From the NCBI RefSeq assembly GCF_001954195.1, contig NZ_MBES01000067.1, positions 1 to 64,000 of the forward strand: a stretch of 64,000 bases of DNA, written 5' to 3'. The translations under genes and the position numbers were made by a program. The stretch comes from Mycobacterium sp. IS-1264 (lineage in GTDB: Bacteria; Actinomycetota; Actinomycetes; Mycobacteriales; Mycobacteriaceae). The notes below the pieces were generated by a model that saw only the letters and a program-made list of their open reading frames with translations, was not told where the DNA came from and made no database searches. Positions 17,241 through 26,418 of this stretch are shown here, piece after piece. Every line of letters begins with the position of its first letter. Within the stretch, counting starts at the first letter, position 1.

Positions 17241-18581
17241 TCAGAAATGCAAGTCGCGCTCGCGTATCAGCGCCGTGGCAACCACGCTGATCGCCGCCGT
17301 CGCAACGAGATACCCGCATGCCCACCACGGCTTGCCCCCGGCCGCCGCGATCAGCGCGGTGAGGATCATCGGGGTGACCCCGGAGGCGTAGATGCCGGAC
17401 ACCTGGTAGACGAACGACAAGCCGGTGTAGCGGGTGCGCGTCGGATACAGCGCGGAGTACAGCGTGCCCTGCGCGCCGTAGAACAGCGCGTGCACCACAC
17501 CGAACACCACGACCATCGCGAGCCCAAACCAGAGCAGGTTCTTGGTGCCGAACAAGGCGAACGCGGGAAAGGCCGCCAGGCCGTAGCAGATCACGCCGGT
17601 CAGATACACCCGCCGCGCGCCGTAGCGGTCGGTCAGGACCCCCGATACGGGTAGCAGCACCGCCATCAGCAGGGCCGCGATGGTCACCACCACCAGGACC
17701 GACACGCGGTGCAATCCCAAGGCGCCGGTGGCGTAGCTGATCGCGAAAACGCCCCAGGTGTTGAATGCCGAACCCTCCGCCCAGCGCGACAACAACCCGA
17801 GCACGGTGTTGCGCCGAGACCGCGGTTCGCGGACGATCTCGCGGATCGGCACGCTGGATGCGGCCTCGGCCTCGGCCAGCTCGCGGAAAGCCGGGGTTTC
17901 CTCGACGCGCAACCGCACCACGATCCCGATCACGACCAGCACGATGCTCAGCAGGAACCCGATCCGCCACCCGTAGGCGAGGAACCGGGCTGAACCCAAC
18001 ACGATCTGCAGGTACGCGAATATGCCTGTGCCCAAAGCCAATCCGAGCGCCAGGCCGACCTGGGGAACCGCTCCGAAGCGGCCGCGCCGGTGTCCCGGGC
18101 TGTGTTCGACGGCCAGCAGCACCGCGCCGGCCCACTCGCCGCCGAGCGCGAAACCCTGCAGGATGCGCAGCACCAACAGCAGGATCGGCGCCCAGGCACC
18201 GATCTGCGCCGCGGTGGGCAGCGCCCCGATCAACGCCGTCGCGCCGCCCATGATCAGCATGGTCAACGCCAGGCTGCGCTTGCGGCCGATCCGGTCGCCG
18301 ATGTGGCCGAACACCAGCCCGCCGATCGGGCGCATGACGAACCCGACGGCGAACGTCGCGAACGCCAGCAGCGTGCCGACCAGGGAGCTGGCGTCGGGAA
18401 AGAAGACCTTGTTGAACACCAGGCCGGCCGCGGTGGCGTACAGGAAGAAGTCGTACCACTCGACGGTGGTGCCCAACAGGCTAGCCGCGATGACGATGCG
18501 CAGCCGCCGTCGTCGCTGGACGTCGGATTCGTCGTGACCTACCGGCGCGGCGATCCCCGCGTCGGGCAACGTCGTTGCCAT
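17241..18581 (-). CDS. MFS transporter, metabolite:H+ symporter type
   Basis: 446 residues and 12 predicted helices. The family signature GTTVEWYDFFLYATAAGLVF near residues 38-57, the loop 2-3 motif GHIGDRIGRKRSL and LQGFALGGEWAGAVLL place it in the sugar/metabolite MHS subfamily that includes ShiA and ProP-like carriers. It follows the ssuD-like gene by 2 bp, so it probably imports a sulfonate or other organosulfur compound (inference from context). I recall no such pair at this place in M. tuberculosis. Confidence 0.82.
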   Translation of the reverse strand: MATTLPDAGIAAPVGHDESDVQRRRRLRIVIAASLLGTTVEWYDFFLYATAAGLVFNKVFFPDASSLVGTLLAFATFAVGFVMRPIGGLVFGHIGDRIGRKRSLALTMLIMGGATALIGALPTAAQIGAWAPILLLVLRILQGFALGGEWAGAVLLAVEHSPGHRRGRFGAVPQVGLALGLALGTGIFAYLQIVLGSARFLAYGWRIGFLLSIVLVVIGIVVRLRVEETPAFRELAEAEAASSVPIREIVREPRSRRNTVLGLLSRWAEGSAFNTWGVFAISYATGALGLHRVSVLVVVTIAALLMAVLLPVSGVLTDRYGARRVYLTGVICYGLAAFPAFALFGTKNLLWFGLAMVVVFGVVHALFYGAQGTLYSALYPTRTRYTGLSFVYQVSGIYASGVTPMILTALIAAAGGKPWWACGYLVATAAISVVATALIRERDLHF

Positions 18582-18583
18582 GA

Positions 18584-19729
18584 CTAGTGCGCCGATGCGA
18601 TCGCGAACGGCGTCGACGGGGCCGGCTGCGACTGGCGGCTGGGATGCTTCCACAGGCCCAACCGCTCCAGCAGCGGCAGCACGCCCTCGCCGAACCAGTA
18701 GGCCTCCTCCAGGTGCGGATACCCCGACAGGATGAAGTGGCTGATGCCCAGCTGCGCATACTCGGCCAGCCGTTCGGCGACCTCGGCGTGCGAGCCGACC
18801 AGGGCGGTACCCGCTCCCCCGCGGACCAGCCCCACCCCGGCCCACAGGTTGGGCCCGACAAGTAGCCGGTTGGTGCTGCCGCCGTGCAAGTCCAGCATCC
18901 GGCGCTGGCCCTCGGATTCGCTGCGCGCCAGGCTGGCCTGGACCCGTTCGACGTCCGCCGGGTCGACGGCCGCCAGCAGCCGGTCGGCCTCCGCCCACGC
19001 TTCCTCGGCGGTGGGACGGCTAATCACGTGAATTCGCAAGCCATACCGCAGAACCCGGCCGGCGTCGACGGCCAGCCCCCGAATCCAGTCCAGCTTCTGC
19101 GCGACCGCCGCGGGCGGCTCACCCCAGGTGAGGTAGACGTCGGAGTACTTGGCCGCCACCGGCCCGGCGGATCCGGACGACCCGCCGAAGAACACCGCGG
19201 GGATCGGGTCGGGTGGGTTGTTCAGCTGCGCGCCCTCGACGCGGATGTGGTCGCCGGCGAAGCTCACCGGCTCGGTCGAGGTCCACAGCTGGCGCACCAC
19301 ATGCAGGAACTCGGCGGTGCGGGCATACCGCGACTGCTTGTCCAGGAAATCCCCGTAGGCGCGTTGTTCGTGCGGTTCGCCACCGGTGACGACGTTGAGC
19401 AGCAGCCGCCCATCCGAGTGCCGCTGGAAGGTCCCGGCCATCTGCGCGGCCAGGGTCGGGCTGAGCAGCCCGGGACGGAACGCCACCAGGAACTTCAGCG
19501 TGTCGGTGCCCTCGATCAACGTCGCCGTCGTCAACCAGGCGTCCTCACACCACAATCCGGTGGGCGTGAGCACCGCCTCGAAGCCGTTGTCCTCGGCGGC
19601 CGCGCAAATCTGGTGCAGGTAACGCAACGTCGCAGGCCTGTCGCCGTGCATCGCGGTGCCATGCCCGCCCGCGACCAGATTTCGGGAATCGCCGTAGGTC
19701 GGCAGAAACCAATGAAATGCCAGGCTCAT
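18584..19729 (-). CDS. ssuD: FMNH2-dependent alkanesulfonate monooxygenase-like enzyme
   Basis: 381 residues, bacterial luciferase-like TIM barrel. The sequence follows SsuD throughout: FHWFLPTYGD near the start, VAFRPGLLSPTLAAQMAGTF, NVVTGGEPHEQRAYGD and GISHFILSGYPHLEEAYWFG near the end. SsuD uses reduced FMN from a partner reductase and oxygen to desulfonate alkanesulfonates to aldehyde and sulfite. No reductase or ABC transporter lies beside it; the adjacent MFS gene may serve uptake. The 237-bp upstream region may hold a cysteine-containing leader peptide. Confidence 0.88.
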   Translation of the reverse strand: MSLAFHWFLPTYGDSRNLVAGGHGTAMHGDRPATLRYLHQICAAAEDNGFEAVLTPTGLWCEDAWLTTATLIEGTDTLKFLVAFRPGLLSPTLAAQMAGTFQRHSDGRLLLNVVTGGEPHEQRAYGDFLDKQSRYARTAEFLHVVRQLWTSTEPVSFAGDHIRVEGAQLNNPPDPIPAVFFGGSSGSAGPVAAKYSDVYLTWGEPPAAVAQKLDWIRGLAVDAGRVLRYGLRIHVISRPTAEEAWAEADRLLAAVDPADVERVQASLARSESEGQRRMLDLHGGSTNRLLVGPNLWAGVGLVRGGAGTALVGSHAEVAERLAEYAQLGISHFILSGYPHLEEAYWFGEGVLPLLERLGLWKHPSRQSQPAPSTPFAIASAH

Positions 19730-19771
19730 TCAATCCTCTTTCGGTCAGCCGTCGGCCAATGCGCGAAAGCT

Positions 19772-19849
19772 TCATCGTGTAAAACCTCGGCGGGCCATGC
19801 GAGGGTTGAAACCGCGGAGATCGCAAGTGGCGGTGGCGCAAGTCCGCAC
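19772..19849 (-). CDS. Possible 25-residue leader peptide upstream of ssuD
   Basis: GTG at 19849 opens a short frame reading MRTCATATCDLRGFNPRMAR and five more residues, ending 42 bp before ssuD. It has two Cys codons. Cysteine-rich leader peptides that sense charged tRNA-Cys have been described upstream of sulfur genes in mycobacteria; this one lacks a run of adjacent Cys and has no clear ribosome binding site, so support is weak. Confidence 0.25.
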   Translation of the reverse strand: MRTCATATCDLRGFNPRMARRGFTR

Positions 19850-19966
19850 AAAGTCGGCAGGGAAGGTAACCGCTTCGTGTCCGAGTGATCACACGAGATC
19901 ACACAATGCTTCCAATACGGCGTGGCTCGGCCGGTAATACCCGCTCAGCGCGGCATCATTGCGACC

Positions 19967-20842
19967 ATGCCTCACCTGACCCGTCGCGCCATCTTGCGAA
20001 TGGGCGTCGGAGCCAGCGCGGGAGCCGCCGGAGTGTGGGCTTTGAGCGCCCTGCTGGATCCGCTCGAGTCGCAAGCCGCGATGTTGCCGCAAGCTCCCGC
20101 GCCGTTCGAGCCCTCGGCGGCGGGCAGCACTCTGTCGAACAAGCTCACCGGCTCGTTCATCTCTGCGGCCCGCGGCGGCGTCAAGACGAATTGGGTGATC
20201 GCCCTGCCACCCGGCCAGAACTCCCAGAGCGGATCCCTGCGCCCGGTGATCGCCCTGCACGGCAAGGACGGCAACGCGAACATGGTGCTGGACTGCGGTG
20301 CCGAGAAAGCGCTCGCGCAATTGGTCAAGGAGGGCAAGCCCCCGTTCGCCGTAGTGGGTGTCGACGGCGGCAGCAACAGCTATTGGCACCGCAGGGCCGA
20401 CGGCACCGACGCCGGCGCGATGGTGCTCGACGAGCTGCTGCCGATGCTGTCCTCGATGGGTTTCGACATCTCCCGGGTGGGCTTTATGGGCTGGTCGATG
20501 GGCGGCTACGGCGCGCTGCACCTGGGCGCCAAGCTGGGGCCGGCGCGGACTGCCGGGATCTGCGCGATCAGCCCCGCGCTGTACACCTCGTACACCGGCA
20601 GCGCGCCGGGGGCGTTCGACAGTTACGACGACTGGGTGCAAAACAACGTGGTGGGGCTGCCGGCGCTGTCGCAGATCCCGCTGCGCGTCGACTGCGGCAC
20701 CGGCGACCGCTTCTACTTCGCCACTCGTCAATTCGTCAACCAGCTGAAAAAGCCTCCGGCGGGCGGCTTTTCGGATGGCGGGCATGACATGGACTACTGG
20801 CGCGCGCAATTGCCCGGCGAACTAGCCTGGATGGCGACCTAG
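19967..20842 (+). CDS. Exported alpha/beta-hydrolase, esterase D / antigen-85-like fold (Rv0519c-like)
   Basis: 291 residues. The N-terminus MPHLTRRAILRMGVGASAGA carries a twin-Arg signal, then a cleavage-type AQAAM-like region around residue 40. The nucleophile elbow GWSMGGYGA places the catalytic Ser near residue 182; Asp in VDCGTGDRF and His in GGHDMDYW complete the triad. Likely a Tat-exported esterase or acyltransferase of the cell envelope; substrate unknown. It is divergent from ssuD and 9 bp upstream of an OafA-type acyltransferase. Confidence 0.87.
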   Translation: MPHLTRRAILRMGVGASAGAAGVWALSALLDPLESQAAMLPQAPAPFEPSAAGSTLSNKLTGSFISAARGGVKTNWVIALPPGQNSQSGSLRPVIALHGKDGNANMVLDCGAEKALAQLVKEGKPPFAVVGVDGGSNSYWHRRADGTDAGAMVLDELLPMLSSMGFDISRVGFMGWSMGGYGALHLGAKLGPARTAGICAISPALYTSYTGSAPGAFDSYDDWVQNNVVGLPALSQIPLRVDCGTGDRFYFATRQFVNQLKKPPAGGFSDGGHDMDYWRAQLPGELAWMAT

Positions 20843-20851
20843 CCGAGACCG

Positions 20852-23014
20852 ATGACGATCCCGCGGAACCCACCCCCACCCCGCCAAGTGGAGCGGGCGG
20901 TGAAGCGGACCGGATTTCGCCCGGACATCGAGGGCCTGCGCGCCGTTGCGGTGCTAGCCGTCGTGCTGTACCACGCCGAGATACCCGGTGTCACCGGCGG
21001 CTACATCGGTGTGGACGTCTTCTTCGTCATCTCCGGATTCCTCATCACCGGGATCCTCTGGCGCGAGGTAACGACCGACAGCACCATCCGGCTCGGCCGC
21101 TTCTACGGTGCACGCGCGCGGCGGCTGCTGCCCGCCGCGGCCACCGCCGGCATCGCCACCGCCATCGGCGCGGCCATCGTGCTGCCGCCGTTGCAGGCAC
21201 GAAGCGTCTTCGTCGACGGCGTCGCGAGCGCCCTCTACGTCGGCAACTACCGGTTCGCCCGGCAGGGCACCGACTACCTGGCCTCGAACCTGCCGCCCTC
21301 GCCGTTCGAGCATTACTGGTCGCTGGGCGTCGAGGAGCAGTTCTACCTGGTGTGGCCGATGCTGCTGATCGGCACCGCGTGGCTGGTCCGGCGGGTACCA
21401 CTGTTGCGCCGCCGCGCCTCTGAAGCCACGCCCTACGGGCTGGTCCTCGCGGTGGTGGCGGCGGCGTCGCTGGCGGCGGCCGTGCTGTGGACCCGGACGT
21501 CACCCGCGTGGGCGTTCTTCTCGCTGCCCACCCGAGCCTGGGAGCTGGCCGTCGGCGGGCTGGTGGCATTGACGGTCGGGCAATGGCGGCGGCTGCCGCT
21601 GCTGCCCGCGACGATCGTCGGCTGCGGCGGCCTGGCCCTGATCGTGCTGACCTGCACCCAGCTGGGCCCTCACACCCCGTACCCGGGCACCGCGGCGCTG
21701 CTGCCCGTCCTGGGCACCGCCCTGGTGATCGGCGGCGGTTGCGTCACCGGCAGCCTGGGGCCGGGCCGCCTGCTGTGCCGGCCGGCGATGCGGGCGATCG
21801 GCCGGATTTCGTACTCGTGGTACCTGTGGCACTGGCCGGTGCTGTTGCTGATGCCGCCGCTGCTCGGCATGCCCGCGGGACTGCCGGCCAGGCTGAGCGC
21901 GACCTTCGTCTCGGCCGGGCTCGCCGTGATCACCCTGCACCTGGTCGAAAATCCCGGCAGGTTCGCGGCCGCCCTGCGCCGATCGGCGCGGACGAGCCTG
22001 CTGGTAGCGGGCGGCGCCAGCGCCGTCACGGCGTGCGCGTGCCTGCTGCTGTTGAATGTCATACCGGTGCCGGTGGGTCACGGCACGGCCGCCCCGAAGG
22101 CCAACATCGTCGCGCTGCCCCCGGCGCCGGCGCCCGACGTCAGCCCGCAGGAAGCCGCGGTGCGCCAGGCCTTCGCGCAGGCCCGCGACGCGGTGGCGGC
22201 GTCCGCGGACCTGCGCGCCGTCCCGTCCAACCTGGACCCGTCGCTCGCCGACGCGCCGGCCGACAAGGCCGCGGTGTTCGTCAACGGCTGCACGCGATCC
22301 TGGCGTGACGTCGGGCAAGCCGAGTGCGCGGGCGGGGATGCGGCCGCGGCGACGACGGTGACGCTGGTCGGGGATTCGCATGCCGCCATGTGGTATCCGG
22401 CGTTCCAACAGGTCGCCGAGCAACGGCACTGGCGGCTCGAGACGCTGGCGAAGGTGACGTGTCCGCTGCAGGACCTGCGCATCGTCAGCCCGTATCTGGG
22501 CCGCGAATACACCGAGTGCGAGCAGTGGCGCGGCGAGATCATGGCGCGATTGCGGGCCGAACACCCGCGCCTGGTGGTGCTGAGCATGAGCCGGCGCTAC
22601 GGCGCGGACTTCGGTTTCACGTCATATGACGCGGGGTGGGTCGACACGTTGGGCCGCACCGTCAACGAGTTGCGCAACGCCGGTTCGACCGTCCTGGTCC
22701 TGGGGCCGGTGGCGGATCCGCGTTCCTCGGTGCCCGCCTGCCTGTCCGCGCATCTCGATGACGCCACCGCCTGCGCGCCACCGCGATTGGTCGCGGTCAA
22801 CGGCGACGGAATCGCCGCCGAGCGGAAGGCGACGACGGGCGCCGGTGGCCACTACGCCGATCTGAGCGACCTGTTCTGCACCCCGGCCCGCTGCCCGATG
22901 ATCGTCGGCAACACGCTGGTGTTCCGCGACGACAACCACGTGACGACCGAGTACGCGCAGCTGCTGGCACCTCTGATGGGCGCGCTGGCCGACCGGGCGG
23001 TGGCGAATGGATGA
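20852..23014 (+). CDS. OafA-type acyltransferase 3 with C-terminal SGNH domain
   Basis: 720 residues. The N-terminal half is an acyltransferase-3 membrane domain of about 10-11 helices with FRPDIEGLRAVAVLAVVLYH and YIGVDVFFVISGFLITG. The C-terminal half is an SGNH hydrolase-like domain with GDSHAAMWYPAFQ and DDNHVTTEYA supplying Ser and Asp/His. This two-domain layout O-acylates cell-surface glycans. Start ATG at 20852, close behind the esterase, so co-transcription is likely. Confidence 0.9.
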   Translation: MTIPRNPPPPRQVERAVKRTGFRPDIEGLRAVAVLAVVLYHAEIPGVTGGYIGVDVFFVISGFLITGILWREVTTDSTIRLGRFYGARARRLLPAAATAGIATAIGAAIVLPPLQARSVFVDGVASALYVGNYRFARQGTDYLASNLPPSPFEHYWSLGVEEQFYLVWPMLLIGTAWLVRRVPLLRRRASEATPYGLVLAVVAAASLAAAVLWTRTSPAWAFFSLPTRAWELAVGGLVALTVGQWRRLPLLPATIVGCGGLALIVLTCTQLGPHTPYPGTAALLPVLGTALVIGGGCVTGSLGPGRLLCRPAMRAIGRISYSWYLWHWPVLLLMPPLLGMPAGLPARLSATFVSAGLAVITLHLVENPGRFAAALRRSARTSLLVAGGASAVTACACLLLLNVIPVPVGHGTAAPKANIVALPPAPAPDVSPQEAAVRQAFAQARDAVAASADLRAVPSNLDPSLADAPADKAAVFVNGCTRSWRDVGQAECAGGDAAAATTVTLVGDSHAAMWYPAFQQVAEQRHWRLETLAKVTCPLQDLRIVSPYLGREYTECEQWRGEIMARLRAEHPRLVVLSMSRRYGADFGFTSYDAGWVDTLGRTVNELRNAGSTVLVLGPVADPRSSVPACLSAHLDDATACAPPRLVAVNGDGIAAERKATTGAGGHYADLSDLFCTPARCPMIVGNTLVFRDDNHVTTEYAQLLAPLMGALADRAVANG

Positions 23015-23080
23015 GCCGCCGATGAACTTCTCATCGCAGTCGAACGTCGTATCAATGAAGGGTTTTGGAGGTTTGGGGAG

Positions 23081-23197
23081 ATGACTCCGCTGCTGCTGAT
23101 CTGCATAGCCGTTGCCACACCGGTCGTGGGAATCGGCCTGACGCACCTGCAATCGCGTCTGGAGCAATGGGACTACGACCGGCACGCAGAGGACTGA
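23081..23197 (+). CDS. 38-residue membrane peptide
   Basis: Reads MTPLLLICIAVATPVVGIGL, one membrane helix, then HLQSRLEQWDYDRHAED, an amphipathic charged tail. GGAGG lies 9 bases before the ATG, an excellent ribosome binding site. I recall very similar short peptides elsewhere in mycobacterial genomes, which supports coding. Function unknown. The upstream interval after the acyltransferase is 66 bp, so it may be co-transcribed or have its own promoter (a TATCAAT is at 23049-23055). Confidence 0.75.
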   Translation: MTPLLLICIAVATPVVGIGLTHLQSRLEQWDYDRHAED

Positions 23198-23261
23198 AGT
23201 CCGCGCTGCCGTATCCCGAACACCTTGTGCGGCAGGCAATTTCGGCCGCCGACCCCATCAT

Positions 23262-23957
23262 CTACCTCGACAACTGCATGCGAATGAGCGGCGCGATCTT
23301 GTCCGCCAGGTACTGGTGTCCCGCGTCGTTGGGGTGCACGCCGTCGGGCCCGATCAGGTCGGGCCTGTCGACGAACCAGCGGTCGCCGAGCGGATCGACG
23401 AACGCCGCACCCGCCGCGCGGGCCACGCCGTTGAGCACGTCGCGGATCATCAGCATCGAGCCAGGCACGTCGGCGGTCGGCCACGGCGGCCCGATCACCA
23501 GTAACCGCGCATGCGGCGCAAAGCGGCGCGCCAGAACGAACGCATTGCGCGCCCGCTCGGTCAGCAGGCCGGGATCGACGTCCTGGTCGTTGCGGGAGCC
23601 GAAGAACACGACCAGCGTGTCGTCGGGCTTGACCGCCCTGGCGGTCAGGTCCTCGAAGACGCTGCCATGGTCGCCGGGGACGGCGTAGCCGGCTTTCCCC
23701 TCGGCCGCGACGTCGGCGGCGATCCGCAGTCCGCGCGCGCCGAGCGCCTGCCACGCGTGAGCGGTCCATGAATTCGGGCCCAGGCCGCCCTCGTCGGTGC
23801 CGGTGGTATAGGAGTCACCGATCACCGCGACATGATTGAGCCGTGAATCGACGCTCAGCACGCCGTAGGCGCGCACGCGGGGCGGGCACGCCACGTCCGC
23901 GAAACCCACCCCGGCCAGCAGAGCCAGACTAATGACGAACGTCGTCAGACGACTCAC
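23262..23957 (-). CDS. Exported SGNH/GDSL hydrolase (Rv0518-like)
   Basis: 231 residues. A signal-peptide-like start (VSRLTTFVISLALLAGVGF) is followed by SGNH blocks: GDSYTTG with the catalytic Ser, FFGSRNDQD with the Asn, and DGVHPNDAGHQYLA with Asp and His. Start GTG at 23957 is placed by GGGGAGG five bases upstream. Probably a secreted esterase or acetylhydrolase of envelope glycans or lipids. It converges on the 38-residue gene with 64 bp between stops. Confidence 0.88.
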   Translation of the reverse strand: MSRLTTFVISLALLAGVGFADVACPPRVRAYGVLSVDSRLNHVAVIGDSYTTGTDEGGLGPNSWTAHAWQALGARGLRIAADVAAEGKAGYAVPGDHGSVFEDLTARAVKPDDTLVVFFGSRNDQDVDPGLLTERARNAFVLARRFAPHARLLVIGPPWPTADVPGSMLMIRDVLNGVARAAGAAFVDPLGDRWFVDRPDLIGPDGVHPNDAGHQYLADKIAPLIRMQLSR

Positions 23958-24156
23958 TACTACCTCCCCGTGAACGGCATCCTCGTGCGCCGTATTCAGC
24001 AACGGAATCGTACGAGGAAACCGACGCGAAGCGGCGCCAACCCGCTGGTTAGCGGTCGCGAGTCGGGCAGGGGCCCCTAGAATCCCGGCTGGCCGCTACC
24101 GCAGCCGTATTCGAGAGAGTATGGGGCACAGCACCATTGGCGCATCGTGGCAATTG

Positions 24157-25395
24157 TCACACGGCGCGGGCCGGCACCGCTTCCAGCCCACCGTCGATCT
24201 GATGGAGTTTGGCGGTCGGCTGCTCGGCCGGCTCGGGTTTGGTGTCCACGACCCGGACGTCGACCATCTTGCGCATCCATCGGCGGGCGGGTTCTTCGAC
24301 GAAGTGATACATCAGGGCCGAAATGCCCACGGCGATCGCGAACAGGGCGATGACGTTCCATTTCCACGGATTGTCCTGCGGCACGAGAGCGAACTGCTCG
24401 ACCGTCCAACCCCACGACGTGTGCACCAGCTCATGCACCATGTACAGGCAGAACGAGATCTGCCCGCCGTACACCATCACCCGCGTCGACAGCAGCTTCG
24501 GCAGGCTGCCCAGGCCGATTGCCAGCGTGATCACCAGCGGCACGAACAGCACGTCGACCACCCCACCGCTGTCGTTCTCCACGACCCCGCTGATCGGGTG
24601 CGCGGAAAACCAGTACAGGACGCCCACCATCGCGGCCAGGAGAAGCAGCGAAACATACCCCGCCACCCGCCGACCACGATCGGTCAGCCGCAAACGGCGC
24701 ACGGCCGCGCACGCCAGGGCACCGGCGGTGAACTGAGTCACGATGCGGGGCAACCAGCTCCACGGCGTGTAGAAGTGACCACTCGTCAGCAACATCACCA
24801 CCGGCGGCAACGACGCCGCGAACGCCAGCAGCATCAGGCTGCGCGCCCTCGTCGCCTGCTTCATCCGCAAAATCACCAACACGAGGACACCGAACAGCAG
24901 GTAGGCCAGCCATTCCGCGCTGATCGACCAGGCCGGACCGTCCCAACTGGAGTCGTCGAAGAACGGCACGAACCACAGCTGCACCAGCAGGACCTGGCGC
25001 ACGTAGCTGATCGCGGTGAGCTGAGCCGCGTCCGGCGACGGGACGTGCCCGACGTGCAGGGTGAAGATCACCCACAGCGCGGCCAGGTGCAGGGTGACCA
25101 GATACACCGGCCAAACCCTGGCCAGCCGCAGCCACAGGAAGTGCAGGGTGGCGCGCGGCGAAAACGATCGGCCCATGCGGTCGAGGTAGTTCCACGTCAG
25201 AACGAACCCACTGAGGATGAAGAAGAGGTCGACGCCCTGCGCGCCGCAGTTGAGCACCGGGGCGAGAGCGTCGCGGAAATCTTGCGAGGCGTCGCTGAGC
25301 ATCGGGCGAAAGTGAAACAGCACCACCCATACCGCTGCGACGATGCGGAGTCCCGTCAGGGCCCTGATCTCGCCCCTGATCTCTGCGCCGCGCAC
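24157..25395 (-). CDS. Acyltransferase 3 family membrane protein (Rv0517-like)
   Basis: 412 residues, about ten helices, no SGNH domain. Typical features are IRALTGLRIVAAVWVVLFHF, GAQGVDLFFILSGFVLTW and MVHELVHTSWGW. A charged C-terminal tail follows the last helix. Start GTG at 25395, preceded by GGAAAGAG. It lies alone on this strand between the SGNH hydrolase gene and the STAS gene. Substrate unknown; an envelope acyl donor is expected for the family. Confidence 0.85.
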   Translation of the reverse strand: MRGAEIRGEIRALTGLRIVAAVWVVLFHFRPMLSDASQDFRDALAPVLNCGAQGVDLFFILSGFVLTWNYLDRMGRSFSPRATLHFLWLRLARVWPVYLVTLHLAALWVIFTLHVGHVPSPDAAQLTAISYVRQVLLVQLWFVPFFDDSSWDGPAWSISAEWLAYLLFGVLVLVILRMKQATRARSLMLLAFAASLPPVVMLLTSGHFYTPWSWLPRIVTQFTAGALACAAVRRLRLTDRGRRVAGYVSLLLLAAMVGVLYWFSAHPISGVVENDSGGVVDVLFVPLVITLAIGLGSLPKLLSTRVMVYGGQISFCLYMVHELVHTSWGWTVEQFALVPQDNPWKWNVIALFAIAVGISALMYHFVEEPARRWMRKMVDVRVVDTKPEPAEQPTAKLHQIDGGLEAVPARAV

Positions 25396-25769
25396 GATGC
25401 TCTTTCCGTTGCGAGTCTGCTGTTTCGTTCGCCTGCTACTGCGGCTGACCGGGCGATTTCGCCCTTTTATTAGCCCCCCGACTGGCAACCGGCAGCTATG
25501 GCAGCGTAGCAGCGGGATCGCCGCGATGGCGGGACAGGACGTGGTGTGGCTGGCGGCGGAACGGTATCGAATTGGGGCCGAGCCGCGTGCCAACTGCCGG
25601 AAATCGCCGTTTTCGGCGTTGCCCGGTTCTCCGAAACCGCCCCGCCGGGCCCGTTATTTAGCAAAGAGTTAGACGCGGCTTTCGGTCTCCTTAGATTCTG
25701 CTGGTTTGGTTGGGGAACAGGGATAGTCGCGCTGCGTCCTTCGCAACGCCACGGGGAATGGGGCCGCTC
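25396..25769. other. 374-bp divergent intergenic region, acyltransferase / STAS
   Basis: No convincing gene. The right half is AT-richer (TTAGCAAAGAGTTAGACG around 25660) and probably holds the STAS promoter. GGTTT (25703-25707) and GGGAT (25720-25724) resemble SigF elements but the 12-bp spacing is too short. Nothing else stands out. Confidence 0.5.
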
Positions 25770-26177
25770 ATGACTCCACAGGAAAGCTGCACGTTTGACT
25801 GCGGTGGCGCCCAGATTCGGGCTCACTGTCGCTCCCTCGCGACGGTGGTGACCATCCGGGGCGAAATCGACGCCGTCAATGCCGATCGGGCCAGCAAGTA
25901 CATCCGGCGATTCGTCGTCGGGCAAAATCCCGTGGTGCTCGATCTCAGTGACGTGACGCATTTTGCTCCGGCCGGCATCACGCTGTTGCAGATGCTCGAC
26001 GAGGATTGCGACGCGGCCGGGACGGAGTGGACGTTGGTCGCGAGCCCGGCGGTCATCGAACTGCTGGGCGACGACTGGGATGCGACGCGCTCGCTGCACG
26101 AGGCGCTGCACAACCTGGCCGACGCCATCACCAAGCGGCGTCAGCTAGTGCTGCCGCTGATCAAGAAGACGGCCTAG
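25770..26177 (+). CDS. STAS-domain anti-anti-sigma factor-like protein (Rv0516c-like)
   Basis: 135 residues. A single STAS domain with TVVTIRGEIDAVN and VVLDLSDVTHFAPAGITLL. In classic antagonists a Ser in this last segment is phosphorylated; here the site reads APAG, so that switch is absent. The M. tuberculosis counterpart is regulated by PknD phosphorylation on Thr2 (known work); here ATG at 25770 also gives Thr at position 2, which supports this start over the ATG 12 bases upstream. It probably tunes an anti-sigma factor in osmotic or stress responses (inference). Its 3' end overlaps the convergent membrane gene by 17 bases. Confidence 0.85.
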   Translation: MTPQESCTFDCGGAQIRAHCRSLATVVTIRGEIDAVNADRASKYIRRFVVGQNPVVLDLSDVTHFAPAGITLLQMLDEDCDAAGTEWTLVASPAVIELLGDDWDATRSLHEALHNLADAITKRRQLVLPLIKKTA

Positions 26178-26418
26178 CGCCCCGCTCACGCCGCAGCCTG
26201 GCCAGTCCGACCACCGCCAGCACGCCTGCGGTGGTCAGCAGGACAAGGGTCAGCAGGAGCGCCTGAGGGTCGTAAACCAACGACGTGGTGAACGGCTGCC
26301 CCTCCGCGATGGGCGCGACGGCCACGGTGTGGCGCGCATGCAACCAGGTCACCGCCGCGCCCACCAGCGCGGCGATAGCCAGCACCAGTTCCACCGACGC
26401 TCGGTAGCGGCTCATCAC
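26161..26418 (-). CDS. Two-helix small membrane protein (Rv0514-like)
   Basis: 85 residues with two hydrophobic helices (about 9-25 and 54-73) and a basic tail RLRRERGARPSS. Start ATG at 26418 overlaps the DUF3093 stop as ATGA; a second ATG follows immediately. It is the last gene of the haem operon strand and may be co-expressed with it. Function unknown. Confidence 0.75.
   Translation of the reverse strand: MMSRYRASVELVLAIAALVGAAVTWLHARHTVAVAPIAEGQPFTTSLVYDPQALLLTLVLLTTAGVLAVVGLARLRRERGARPSS

Noticed and set aside
19730-19966. SAM riboswitch upstream of ssuD
   Set aside because: I looked for SAM-IV type conserved cores and found none; no multi-stem structure stands out.
25703-25724. SigF-like promoter before the STAS gene
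   Set aside because: GGTTT and GGGAT are present but only 12 bp apart; SigF promoters need about 15-17 bp.
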